A stretch of DNA of 61,675 bases from Mucilaginibacter psychrotolerans (GTDB taxonomy: Bacteria > Bacteroidota > Bacteroidia > Sphingobacteriales > Sphingobacteriaceae), in contig NZ_SOZE01000033.1 in assembly GCF_004519315.1 (NCBI RefSeq), positions 1 through 61,675 on the forward strand, written 5' to 3'. Numbering within the stretch: the stretch's first letter is position 1; every line of letters starts with the position of its first letter. Of the stretch, positions 33,247-41,176 are shown in pieces. The notes beneath the pieces were generated by a model. That model was given only the letters and a program-made list of their open reading frames with translations, had not been told where the DNA came from and did not search any database. The position numbers and the translations under genes are program-made.

Positions 33247-34566
33247 ATGCGTATACCCGCCATTAAAGGATTCGATCAGCAGGCTCTTGAAAAGTATTTT
33301 AAAAATACGGGGCTATCGTTTATTGGCAAGGTGGGCAGCATGGTTATCAAAATGGGTATAACCGTTTTGGTGGCCCGTTACTTAAGTAAAGACCGGCTGG
33401 GTATCATCACCGGCGGCGTTACCTATGTTTACCTCTTTTCGGCATTGGCCACCTTAGGGCTCGATCAGTTTGTGGTGAAAGAACTTCACCAGTTTCCAGA
33501 GAACCGCGATAAAATCCTGGGCACCTCTTTTTGGATGCGGATAGCCTCCGGGCTTTTAAGCATCCCGCTCATTTGGCTCGCCTACCAGGCCTACCCTGCT
33601 AAAGGCACTCCGTATAGTTATATTTTCGTTTTTTCGCTGATAGGCATTACACAGGCCTTTAATATTATTGATGCGTACTTTCAATCGCAGGTACAATCTA
33701 AATACATTATGCAGGTGCAGGTGGTGGGTAACTTGCTCTCGGGCATTATTAAACTATTGCTCATTTATCTGCAAATGCCACTTGCTGCTTTTGTGTATGC
33801 CTATGCCTTCGATTTTCTGCTCATCGCCACAGGTTATTTTTTTACCTACCAACGCAAAGGCCGCAGTATTTTTACCTGGCGTTATAATGGGCAGCTGGCA
33901 GCCAAACTTCTTAGCCATTCCTGGCCGCTCATTATATCGGGTGTGATGGTTTCGCTGTATATGAAGATAGATCAGCTCATGATCCAAAACATATCGGGCA
34001 CGGCCGAGGCTGGTGCTTACGCCACTGTTGCCACTTTAAGCGAGGCCTGGAACTTTGTACCAACTGTAATTGTAACCACCTTGTTTCCTGCCATATTAAA
34101 TGCCCGCCGGGATGATCTGGAACGCTACAAAAAACGCATCCAAAACCTCTACGATTTGATGGTGTACCTAAGCCTGCCTGCGGCTGTTATCATCACCTTT
34201 GCTTCTCCCCTTATTTATAAGATCCTTTACACGCACGAATTTGCTTACGCAGCCCCGGCGCTATCGGTGCATATATGGTCGGGCGTGTTTGTTTTTTTGG
34301 GAGCGGCCAACAGCCAGTACCTGATAGCCGAGGGTTATACTAAACTTACTTTTATACGCACCGGCTTTGGTGCTATTGTAAATATTGTACTTAACCTCAT
34401 CCTGATACCCAAAATGGGCATGATGGGTGCCGCCATAGCCACTCTTGTAGCGTATGCTGCTTCCGCATTCTTTGTTTTACTTATCCCCAAAACCACAAAA
34501 CAGGGCGTTATGATGTTAAAGTCATTATTGCTAATTTCACTGTTTCAAAAAATCACAAAGCGTTGA
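33247..34566 (+). CDS. Oligosaccharide flippase (Wzx/MATE-like)
   Basis: The 439-residue protein has about 12 membrane helices and the features of the polysaccharide biosynthesis/oligosaccharide flippase family: SFIGKVGSMVIKMGITVLVAR, a central amphipathic MKIDQLMIQNISG, and a later GAANSQYLIAEG. It moves lipid-linked sugar units across the inner membrane for O-antigen or exopolysaccharide assembly. A TACCTTTG box lies only eight bases before the ATG, so the mRNA may be nearly leaderless. It starts a set with two methyltransferases and a glycosyltransferase. Confidence 0.9.
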   Translation: MRIPAIKGFDQQALEKYFKNTGLSFIGKVGSMVIKMGITVLVARYLSKDRLGIITGGVTYVYLFSALATLGLDQFVVKELHQFPENRDKILGTSFWMRIASGLLSIPLIWLAYQAYPAKGTPYSYIFVFSLIGITQAFNIIDAYFQSQVQSKYIMQVQVVGNLLSGIIKLLLIYLQMPLAAFVYAYAFDFLLIATGYFFTYQRKGRSIFTWRYNGQLAAKLLSHSWPLIISGVMVSLYMKIDQLMIQNISGTAEAGAYATVATLSEAWNFVPTVIVTTLFPAILNARRDDLERYKKRIQNLYDLMVYLSLPAAVIITFASPLIYKILYTHEFAYAAPALSVHIWSGVFVFLGAANSQYLIAEGYTKLTFIRTGFGAIVNIVLNLILIPKMGMMGAAIATLVAYAASAFFVLLIPKTTKQGVMMLKSLLLISLFQKITKR

Positions 34567-35216
34567 GCACATTATCATCACTCATAAAAGTTTTAACCAA
34601 TCCGGCGCATTTACGCGCACTGTTGTCTTTCAATACAAAAGGTTACCTGGCCGACATCGGCTGGTTTAAGGCATTCGATAGCAAATCACCTGTAGATGCT
34701 AATGGCAAGCCTATCCCCTGGGTAACTTACTCTTTTATTGATTTTATAAAAGAACGCCTCACCAAACAGCATAGCGTGTTTGAATTCGGATCGGGCAATT
34801 CAACCTTCTTTTATGCCAAATATGCTGGTAAGGTGGTTTCTGTTGAGCACGATAAAGCGTGGTTGGATAAAATCAACAAATCCGATAAGAAAACCAAAAA
34901 TTCGGAAATGATTTACTGTGAGTTGCAACGCGACGGCGATTATTGTCGTATGCCGCTTAAACTCGATCAAAAATTTGATATCATTATTGTAGACGGGCGC
35001 GACAGGGTAAACTGCTGCAAACAAGCTATAGACGCGCTTACGCCATCAGGCGTAGTGGTGCTTGATGATTCGGAACGCGAATCGTACAAAGAGGGTGTAT
35101 CGTTTTTACTGAAGGCGGGCTTTAAACACTTACCATTTAGTGGTATTTCGCCGGGTTTGTTCTACCTCAAATCAACATCAGTATTTTATAAAGCCGATAA
35201 CTGCCTGGGAATTTAA
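34563..35216 (+). CDS. Class I SAM-dependent methyltransferase (TTG start)
   Basis: The 217-residue protein has the methyltransferase core: FEFGSGNSTFFYAKYAG (motif I, SAM loop), VVSVEHDKAWLDKI, and DIIIVDGRDR with VVVLDDSERE. It starts at TTG in a TTGA overlap with the upstream flippase stop; no in-frame ATG occurs before the conserved SAM core, so the TTG is the likely start. It probably methylates a sugar or a modified glycan in the same pathway as the flippase, though the acceptor is unknown. Confidence 0.85.
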   Translation: MSTLSSLIKVLTNPAHLRALLSFNTKGYLADIGWFKAFDSKSPVDANGKPIPWVTYSFIDFIKERLTKQHSVFEFGSGNSTFFYAKYAGKVVSVEHDKAWLDKINKSDKKTKNSEMIYCELQRDGDYCRMPLKLDQKFDIIIVDGRDRVNCCKQAIDALTPSGVVVLDDSERESYKEGVSFLLKAGFKHLPFSGISPGLFYLKSTSVFYKADNCLGI

Positions 35217-35217
35217 T

Positions 35218-35991
35218 ATGGCCGAAGACAAATTAAGCGGCAACGTAAAAACCGCGTACGACGAATTTTACCAAAAGCACGATGAGGCCTGGCGCATGCT
35301 GGGCGCCAAATATAAAGCGCAGCGCATTATTGATGTTTGCAAGGGCCACTCCTTTGCCAAAGTGCTGGAAGTTGGCGCAGGCGATGGTAGCATACTGAAG
35401 TATCTTTCTGATCAAAATTTTGCACCCGAGTACCATGCCGTAGAAATATCCGATAGCGGTGTGCGGCACATACAATCGCGCAATATAAAAGGGTTAAAAA
35501 CCGTGCAGGAGTTCGACGGCTATAAATTGCCGTTTGCCGACAACACTTTTGACCTCATCATCCTCTCGCACGTATTAGAGCACGTAGAGCACGAACGCCT
35601 TTTGCTGCGCGAGATGAAGCGCGTGTCCACCCATTTTATGATTGAAGTCCCATTGGACTATAGAGCCGGTGTAGACAAACGCATCAAGCACTTTTTGGCT
35701 TACGGGCATATCAATATGTACACACCCACCAGCCTGCGCTATTTGTTACTTACAGAAGGGTACGAGGTGGAGAAAGACCTCACATCGATGATTGAACCTG
35801 AAGTAACCAAATTCAATACTTACATCAACCAAAAGAAACCAAAGAGTCTAATAACCAATATCAAAATAGCTACTGAATACTATATAAAGAATGCATTGCG
35901 TAAATTTGGTGGCGAAAAGGCTACAGAAAAGTACGCCAATGCCTATACAGTACTTTGTAAAAAGACCGATAAGCAAACGGACATATTTTAA
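35218..35991 (+). CDS. Class I SAM-dependent methyltransferase
   Basis: The 257-residue protein starts one base after the previous stop at MAEDKLSGNVKTAYDEFY; longer in-frame forms overlap the previous gene. SAM motif I is VLEVGAGDGSILKYL, with a Methyltransf_11-type LILSHVLEHVEHE segment. It sits in the polysaccharide set and is likely a sugar or lipid-linked intermediate methyltransferase. Downstream, the operon is interrupted by the GxxExxY unit. Confidence 0.9.
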   Translation: MAEDKLSGNVKTAYDEFYQKHDEAWRMLGAKYKAQRIIDVCKGHSFAKVLEVGAGDGSILKYLSDQNFAPEYHAVEISDSGVRHIQSRNIKGLKTVQEFDGYKLPFADNTFDLIILSHVLEHVEHERLLLREMKRVSTHFMIEVPLDYRAGVDKRIKHFLAYGHINMYTPTSLRYLLLTEGYEVEKDLTSMIEPEVTKFNTYINQKKPKSLITNIKIATEYYIKNALRKFGGEKATEKYANAYTVLCKKTDKQTDIF

Positions 35992-36014
35992 TCAATCAGG
36001 CATTTGTTGTTATC

Positions 36015-36560
36015 TAACCACAAAGAACACAAAGGGAAAACCACAAAGAGCACAAAGATTTTATAAACCTATTGTTGAATTGAGCAGGCAATTTACGGTG
36101 ATTAAAAATGTCAGAAAACGAACTTTCTAAAATTGTAATCGGAATCGCAATTGACGTACACAATGTATTAGGGCCGGGGTTATTAGAAAGCGCCTACAAA
36201 GAGTGTCTGTATTATAAACTAATCAAGTCCGGTCTGTATGTCGAGAAAGAAAAACCTTTGCCAATTATATTTGAAGAGGTAAGGCTTGATTGTGGCTATC
36301 GCCTTGATTTATTAATCGATAATAAATTAGTAATCGAAATAAAAAGCGTGGAAGCTTTAAACGATATTCATATGGCGCAAACATTGACCTATCTTAAACT
36401 TGGGAAATATAAACTTGGCCTGCTAATTAACTTTAATGTGATAATGTTAAGGGATGGTATAAAAAGAGTTATAAACGGTTCCCTCCAAAATATATAAATC
36501 TTAATTGCCAACATGCCAATCTTTGTGAACTTTGTGAAACCTTTGCGCCCTTTGTGGTTA
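36015..36560. mobile_element. GxxExxY unit with ~45-bp terminal inverted repeats
   Basis: The left end TAACCACAAAGAACACAAAG (36015-36034, continuing to 36060) and the right end (36519-36560) are inverted complements over about 43-46 bp, with the outer TAACCACAAAG and the inner CACAAAGATT matching exactly. The only gene inside is a GxxExxY protein. The unit splits a polysaccharide gene set. Whether it is mobile is inferred from the architecture; no target-site duplication is evident. Confidence 0.5.
36108..36497 (+). CDS. GxxExxY protein, PD-(D/E)XK nuclease-like
   Basis: The 129-residue protein carries the defining GLLESAY motif (Gly24, Glu27, Tyr30) and a PD-(D/E)XK-type core: Asp67 in YRLDLLIDN, Glu77-x-Lys79 in VIEIKSVEA and Gln91 in MAQTLTYL. 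The family is widespread, mostly without experimental function, and related to restriction-endonuclease-like folds. The gene is more AT-rich than its neighbours and is bracketed by ~45-bp inverted repeats, so it is probably part of a small transposable or repeat-associated unit. Confidence 0.9.
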   Translation: MSENELSKIVIGIAIDVHNVLGPGLLESAYKECLYYKLIKSGLYVEKEKPLPIIFEEVRLDCGYRLDLLIDNKLVIEIKSVEALNDIHMAQTLTYLKLGKYKLGLLINFNVIMLRDGIKRVINGSLQNI

Positions 36561-36575
36561 AAAAAATCCTGTTAA

Positions 36576-37496
36576 GTGCCACACCCTGCCCCCATAGCGC
36601 TATTTGTTTATAACCGGCCCGATCATACCCGCCGAACCATCAGTTATTTGCAAAAGAATTTGCTGGCGCAGGAATCGCGCTTGTTTATTTTTAGCGATGG
36701 TGCAAAAACCGATGCCGATAAAGCAAGTGTAGAACAGGTAAGGCAATTGGCGAACGAGACAACCGGTTTCAAAGCCGTAAAAGTGATAGCGCGGGAGCGC
36801 AACCTCGGGCTTGCCGATTCGATCATAGCGGGCGTTACACAACTGGTGGCCGAGTACGGCAAGGTAATCGTATTTGAGGATGATTTGCTGTCATCCCCGC
36901 ATACCCTGCAATACTTCAACGATGGGCTGGCACGATACACCGATGACCCGAAGGTGATGCACCTGAGCGCTTATATGTTCGACTTGAAAGACAAAACCCT
37001 GCCCGAAACGTTTTTCTTTCGTGCGGCGTTCAGCTGGGGATGGGCCACCTGGGCCCGTGCCTGGAACCACTTTGAACCCGATGTTGATAAACTGATACAA
37101 CAGTTCGACAAAAAAAAGATAGACGAGTTTTCTATTAACCATACCATGAATTTTTGGAAACAGGTGTTGGATTTTAAGGCCGGGAAAAACAACTCCTGGG
37201 CTATCCGTTGGTATGCATCTGTATTTTTGAATGGAGGACTAACGCTTAATCCGGCCCATTCGCTGGTACACAATATAGGGCACGATGGCAGCGGCACGCA
37301 CTCTAACATAGAAAACACCTACCGGGTACAAATAGCACAAAAACGCGTTAAATACTTTCCTGATATTATCAAAGAAGATAAAAAAGCTTATGAGGCTATA
37401 AAATACTTCCTCAAAAATCGCAAAGGCAGTCTCTTAAACCGGGCAATACACTTCCTGAAACAGCTAAAAGGCAGATACTTGCATAAAAAGACCTAA
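36576..37496 (+). CDS. Glycosyltransferase, GT2-like (GTG start)
   Basis: The 306-residue protein begins at GTG (VPHPAPIALFVYNRPDHTRR) and has a GT-A core: NRPDHTRRT, RNLGLADSI and the acidic motif VFEDDLLSSP, with SWGWATWARAW, a signature of a GT2-like sugar-transferase subgroup. It probably adds a sugar to a lipid-linked intermediate in the same pathway as the flippase. The GTG lies 15 bp beyond the GxxExxY unit right end, so the unit may have replaced the original leader. Confidence 0.85.
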   Translation: MPHPAPIALFVYNRPDHTRRTISYLQKNLLAQESRLFIFSDGAKTDADKASVEQVRQLANETTGFKAVKVIARERNLGLADSIIAGVTQLVAEYGKVIVFEDDLLSSPHTLQYFNDGLARYTDDPKVMHLSAYMFDLKDKTLPETFFFRAAFSWGWATWARAWNHFEPDVDKLIQQFDKKKIDEFSINHTMNFWKQVLDFKAGKNNSWAIRWYASVFLNGGLTLNPAHSLVHNIGHDGSGTHSNIENTYRVQIAQKRVKYFPDIIKEDKKAYEAIKYFLKNRKGSLLNRAIHFLKQLKGRYLHKKT

Positions 37497-37576
37497 TATT
37501 GGTCAATATGTTAATATTGATGATTATGTTAATAAAAAAATATGCTTAAATATTAGTCTGCTAAATCCATAGACAT

Positions 37577-37684
37577 TATATTTGCACATTATTAAACCTA
37601 TTATAAACCACTTGTTCTTTATGATTTAATAATAAGATCAGTAAAAAGCAAAAAAAGGAGAGGGCCGAAAGTTCTCTCTTTTTT
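37577..37684 (+). ncRNA. Candidate leader RNA/sRNA with promoter and terminator
   Basis: A TATATTTG box (37577-37584) would start a transcript near 37590. About 70 nt later a stem GGAGAG/CTCTCT-type hairpin and a run of Ts (37656-37684) would end it, before the 37738 gene. It could be an attenuator controlling that gene or an independent short RNA. No known family was recognised. Confidence 0.35.
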
Positions 37685-37737
37685 GTTTTTAGAAACATGC
37701 GGCGGCATTTGGTGTTAACCTTAGAAACAGCTAAACC

Positions 37738-37980
37738 ATGATTGACGAGAAAGACACCACCCCCGCAGATAAAGACGGCAAATACGAGTTTATGATTCAT
37801 TACTCGGGCCGCGAACTGCCCTGTACTGTACTAAAGGAGCAGGATAAATTTATTGTTTATATAGAAGACAATATCACGTCAGAGCTTACGCTGGGCCCGG
37901 ATGGCACCTTGATGCAAACCGGTGGAACAGATTTGGCCGATTCGGCTGTGGAGTTTATTAAGAAACGAATTTTAGGTTAG
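37738..37980 (+). CDS. Small hypothetical protein
   Basis: The 80-residue protein is acidic, probably a small beta-sheet protein (KYEFMIHYSGRELPCTVLK, FIVYIEDNIT), with no signal or membrane segment. I do not recognise a family. Its upstream region holds a promoter-like box and a terminator-like hairpin, so its expression may be attenuated. It ends before a strong hairpin shared with the next gene. Confidence 0.6.
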   Translation: MIDEKDTTPADKDGKYEFMIHYSGRELPCTVLKEQDKFIVYIEDNITSELTLGPDGTLMQTGGTDLADSAVEFIKKRILG

Positions 37981-37993
37981 TCCTAATACCAGT

Positions 37994-38035
37994 ACACGAT
38001 AGCTACACGATCATCGTGCAGCTATCGTGTTTTTC
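37994..38035. terminator. Terminator overlapping the 3' end of the lipoprotein gene
   Basis: The 11-bp stem ACACGATAGCT/AGCTATCGTGT (37994-38004, 38020-38030) is followed by TTTTT on the plus strand. The minus-strand lipoprotein stop codon (38011-38013) lies in the loop, so its last codons are part of the hairpin. Confidence 0.8.
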
Positions 38036-38982
38036 CTGCGGGATACGCCAGTTACATGCAACGCAATCAAGCTGGCGTGCTTCATTCCAAGCGTTTGCCC
38101 GGGAACCTTAAACACATACCTTTTTAAATAGTCATTCATGATAGCTGTCGACTTGCTGATATAGTTATCCCTATACCTCCCTTCGGGGAAAGCCGTCATC
38201 GGTTTATCGTAATACATTTTGCCTTCCTTATCTATATATACTGTAAATGAGTAGTTGAAATCGTCGGACGCTTGGTTGATCACAATATCGTATTGCGGGT
38301 TCATATAATCATCAGAAGTATTGTAGTTATTCAAAACAAAATCGGGGACTGTTTTTTCTTTCACCACTGTAACTATGGGGCTCTTGCTTATCAGTTGTAC
38401 GGGCTGTTGCGCCGCAAAATATTCCTTCATATCGGCATTGGCTTTGGCTACCAGGCCCATGACAAACAGGGTATCCTGTGTTTTATACCGCTGTAAAATA
38501 GCAGCGGTGGTGTGCAGCTTACCAGTAATATAATTATCGGCGTAAAACTTCATATAAATTTTGGTGCCGTTAATATTCAGCGAATCGTTTTTAGCCAATA
38601 GGAGTTCAAACACCAGGCTATCCTTGCTCATTTTCCGCATTTTTAAATACGATTGATTGGTGTTGATGACAGAGTCGTACCCGAGCGCCAGAGGAAAATT
38701 GAGGAATGCTTTCTTTATCGGGCTAAACAGCGCCACCGAGTCGTCAGACACGAAACGCATCCGCCAATCGGGGTTTAAGTGATAACCATATTCATTGAAG
38801 GATAACCCATTTTGCTGTACACGCGATACTTCGGTATAAGTTATGCCCTCTATAGATTTAAAAGAGATACGTTTCTTATTGGCTTTATGAGTAGGGTTAT
38901 TATCGCAGCCCGCAAACGCCAATAGCGCACCAATTGAATGCACCAAAACAAAATTTTTAAGCAATAATTTTCTCTTAGACAT
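38011..38982 (-). CDS. Hypothetical lipoprotein
   Basis: The 323-residue product has a lipobox (LLAFAGC, Cys26) and no recognisable domain. The mature part is mixed alpha/beta with a C-terminal beta-rich half (YSFTVYIDKEGKMYYDK). It is probably anchored in the periplasm or outer membrane. It is convergent with the small gene at 37738; the shared terminator covers its last codons. The function is unknown. Confidence 0.75.
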   Translation of the reverse strand: MSKRKLLLKNFVLVHSIGALLAFAGCDNNPTHKANKKRISFKSIEGITYTEVSRVQQNGLSFNEYGYHLNPDWRMRFVSDDSVALFSPIKKAFLNFPLALGYDSVINTNQSYLKMRKMSKDSLVFELLLAKNDSLNINGTKIYMKFYADNYITGKLHTTAAILQRYKTQDTLFVMGLVAKANADMKEYFAAQQPVQLISKSPIVTVVKEKTVPDFVLNNYNTSDDYMNPQYDIVINQASDDFNYSFTVYIDKEGKMYYDKPMTAFPEGRYRDNYISKSTAIMNDYLKRYVFKVPGQTLGMKHASLIALHVTGVSRRKNTIAAR

Positions 38983-39102
38983 ACTTTTTATTCTGCCATA
39001 AAGATAATAATAGAATTTAATTATGAAACATCTAATTGCCCGCCCGCCTAAGAACCTGGTATAATTATAATTACGTAGCTTTATCGCTATACAAGTTTAA
39101 AG

Positions 39103-40071
39103 TTGAAACTCCTTTTTTTCTGTATTGGTTTTTTACTGGTGAATTGTTGTTTTGCGCAAAGCAGCCAGCCTATACCTGCCTATCCGCTTAAAATCCCTAC
39201 GGCTGAATATTTCGCGCGAAATTTTGCATATGCAAATGACTCAATTGCCCCGGTTGGCAACAACGGCCATTTTCAATATTTAAATATCCATACCAATAAG
39301 GCAGTTTTCAATAAGGTTTTTGAAGAGGCATATCCATTCTCAAGGGGGCATGCATTGGTTAAATACGCCAATAAATATGGTGTTATCGACCGCAATGGCG
39401 AATACGCTGTTCAACCAAAATTCGTGCACTTTTCTTTCTATACAGGTATCGGCACAAATACTACCGTAGGTTTTGATACAATTGCTACGCCTGGCCTTAC
39501 TAATATGGTTTACTTCGATTTTGATGAAGGCAGGCTGGTAGAAGAAATAGGCGGGCATATGTACGAGCCTATAGCAGGGGATATTTTCGACTACGAGCAG
39601 GCGGGTAAATATGGCTTGATTTTTAAAGACGGCAGCAAGACGTTGCCGATTTACGATTCTATCCTTGTCAGGACGCAGTATATGGTATTACTGAAAAAGG
39701 GCGGGAAAATTGGGGCGATAAGCTCAGGCAAGAAAACAATTGCCCCTTTTGTATTTACAGAAGCTGTAATTGAACATTGGGATGGATATAGTGGCTCTAT
39801 AGCCTATGCTTTAAAAAAACAAAGGCATTGGTATTACTTTGATTCGGGCAAAGGATTATTTAAAAATAAGCACCGGCCTGTTTCTACTCATTATAAGTTC
39901 TCAATCGTTAAAATAGGCAAAGGGCTTAATTATGTAGATGAGCATGGAAAATTGCTGCTCCGCAAACCGTATAAATGGCTATCGGAATTAGGTTATATGG
40001 GGATAAACGAAAAAGATGAAATCGTGCTTTTTGATAAACAAAGGCGTGGGTACGGATATTACACACCTTAA
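39103..40071 (+). CDS. WG-repeat-like exported protein (TTG start)
   Basis: The 322-residue product begins at TTG, giving a signal peptide MKLLFFCIGFLLVNCCFAQS. The mature part contains WG-repeat-like segments such as KYGVIDRNGEYAVQPKF and KYGLIFKDGS, beta-propeller-like units common in Bacteroidota. No ATG start preserves the signal peptide, so TTG is chosen. The gene is AT-rich and has no operon partner; its role is unknown. Confidence 0.72.
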   Translation: MKLLFFCIGFLLVNCCFAQSSQPIPAYPLKIPTAEYFARNFAYANDSIAPVGNNGHFQYLNIHTNKAVFNKVFEEAYPFSRGHALVKYANKYGVIDRNGEYAVQPKFVHFSFYTGIGTNTTVGFDTIATPGLTNMVYFDFDEGRLVEEIGGHMYEPIAGDIFDYEQAGKYGLIFKDGSKTLPIYDSILVRTQYMVLLKKGGKIGAISSGKKTIAPFVFTEAVIEHWDGYSGSIAYALKKQRHWYYFDSGKGLFKNKHRPVSTHYKFSIVKIGKGLNYVDEHGKLLLRKPYKWLSELGYMGINEKDEIVLFDKQRRGYGYYTP

Positions 40072-40074
40072 CTC

Positions 40075-40800
40075 CTATCCCAAAACCTCCTCCAATACCT
40101 CGTGCGATTTGATGTAGCCAAAACCCTCAACGTGCAGGGCATAGTATTCCAGCAGTTTATTGATCAGGTAGCGGCGCTCGTCGTTACTGAGTTTGAGGTG
40201 TGCCAGGTCGGCGAAGTTGCTTTGGAGCAAGGCCATAAAGTTTTGGGTATGCGGTGGTGAAAGGTACGACAAGCTATCGGGCCTGTAATTGCTAAAAACG
40301 CCGTTCTTCATATCGAAATAGCTTGCATTTACGGCATTCTCGCTGTGCGGGTAAAAACCAAGGTAGCGGGTTAGCTGCACCAAAAACACCAGGTGAAAAT
40401 TGGCGAGCCCTTGGGTAGCATTATCCAGCCATTCTATAGCGTGGAAGATAAAATCGAAGCTGTTTTCATCGGGCGTTTGTTGTTTAACGGCCTTGTAAAG
40501 CACCTCGTTCAAAAACATGGCAATGCAGCTTTTGATGATATCATAAGGCATACTAAGCAGTACAGGCGAATTTTTTAGCTCGGCTATCCGCTGTATATTG
40601 CCGGCCGGTTTGTGGTACACCACCATATCTACCAAATGCAATGGCTGTAGCATATTGCGGCTTATTTTGGCCTTGGGCTTTTTTACGCCGTTGATGAGGT
40701 ATGATTGCAGCCCGAACTTTTCGGTAAATATCTGTACTACCACGCTACTCTCGCTGTAATCGGTAGTTTTGAATACAATGCCGCGGGTTTTATGCAGCAT
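40075..40800 (-). CDS. recO: DNA repair protein RecO
   Basis: The 241-residue protein starts MLHKTRGIVFKTTDYSESS, the OB-fold start of RecO, followed by a helical domain. RecO loads RecA onto SSB-coated DNA with RecR in gap repair and homologous recombination. Length is normal for Bacteroidota. It overlaps the diacylglycerol kinase gene by 11 bases and ends four bases past the WG gene stop, convergently. Confidence 0.93.
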   Translation of the reverse strand: MLHKTRGIVFKTTDYSESSVVVQIFTEKFGLQSYLINGVKKPKAKISRNMLQPLHLVDMVVYHKPAGNIQRIAELKNSPVLLSMPYDIIKSCIAMFLNEVLYKAVKQQTPDENSFDFIFHAIEWLDNATQGLANFHLVFLVQLTRYLGFYPHSENAVNASYFDMKNGVFSNYRPDSLSYLSPPHTQNFMALLQSNFADLAHLKLSNDERRYLINKLLEYYALHVEGFGYIKSHEVLEEVLG

Positions 40801-41161
40801 GGACCAGCAGAGTTAAAATTTTGGGCAGGAAGATAATGGCGCCTGTAGCCGCCGCAAAAATGGCCACTATTAAAACGGCTGCGGCACTTACGTCCTTTAC
40901 ATGCCCGGCAAGTTTATTATATCCGGGCGAAGTCAGATCGGTAAGTAATTCGATTGCGGTGTTCAAAAGTTCCATAAGCAACACCATGGCAATGCATAGC
41001 AGCACCCATTTCCATTCGCCGGCATCTATTCGGAGGTAAAACCCGGCGGCTATTGCTGCAAGCGCAGCAAATACATGCACCCTGAAGTTTACCTGCGTAG
41101 TAAAAGCATAATGCAGGCCTTTAAAGGCAAAGCCAAAACCGCGGATAAACTTCTTCATCAA
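40790..41161 (-). CDS. Diacylglycerol/undecaprenol kinase family protein
   Basis: The 123-residue integral membrane enzyme has three membrane helices and the DgkA signature ELLNTAIELLTD (about residues 64-75) with the metal-binding Glu and the preceding FAFKGLHYAF. DgkA-type kinases phosphorylate undecaprenol or diacylglycerol; in Gram-positives and some Gram-negatives it is the undecaprenol kinase DgkA. It overlaps recO and lies 15 bp after a histidine kinase gene. Confidence 0.92.
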   Translation of the reverse strand: MMKKFIRGFGFAFKGLHYAFTTQVNFRVHVFAALAAIAAGFYLRIDAGEWKWVLLCIAMVLLMELLNTAIELLTDLTSPGYNKLAGHVKDVSAAAVLIVAIFAAATGAIIFLPKILTLLVHAA

Positions 41162-41176
41162 CTGTTAAGATACGAA

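Noticed and set aside
37576..37800. 74-codon minus-strand frame
   Set aside because: It covers the promoter, hairpin and start of the 37738 gene and looks like chance.
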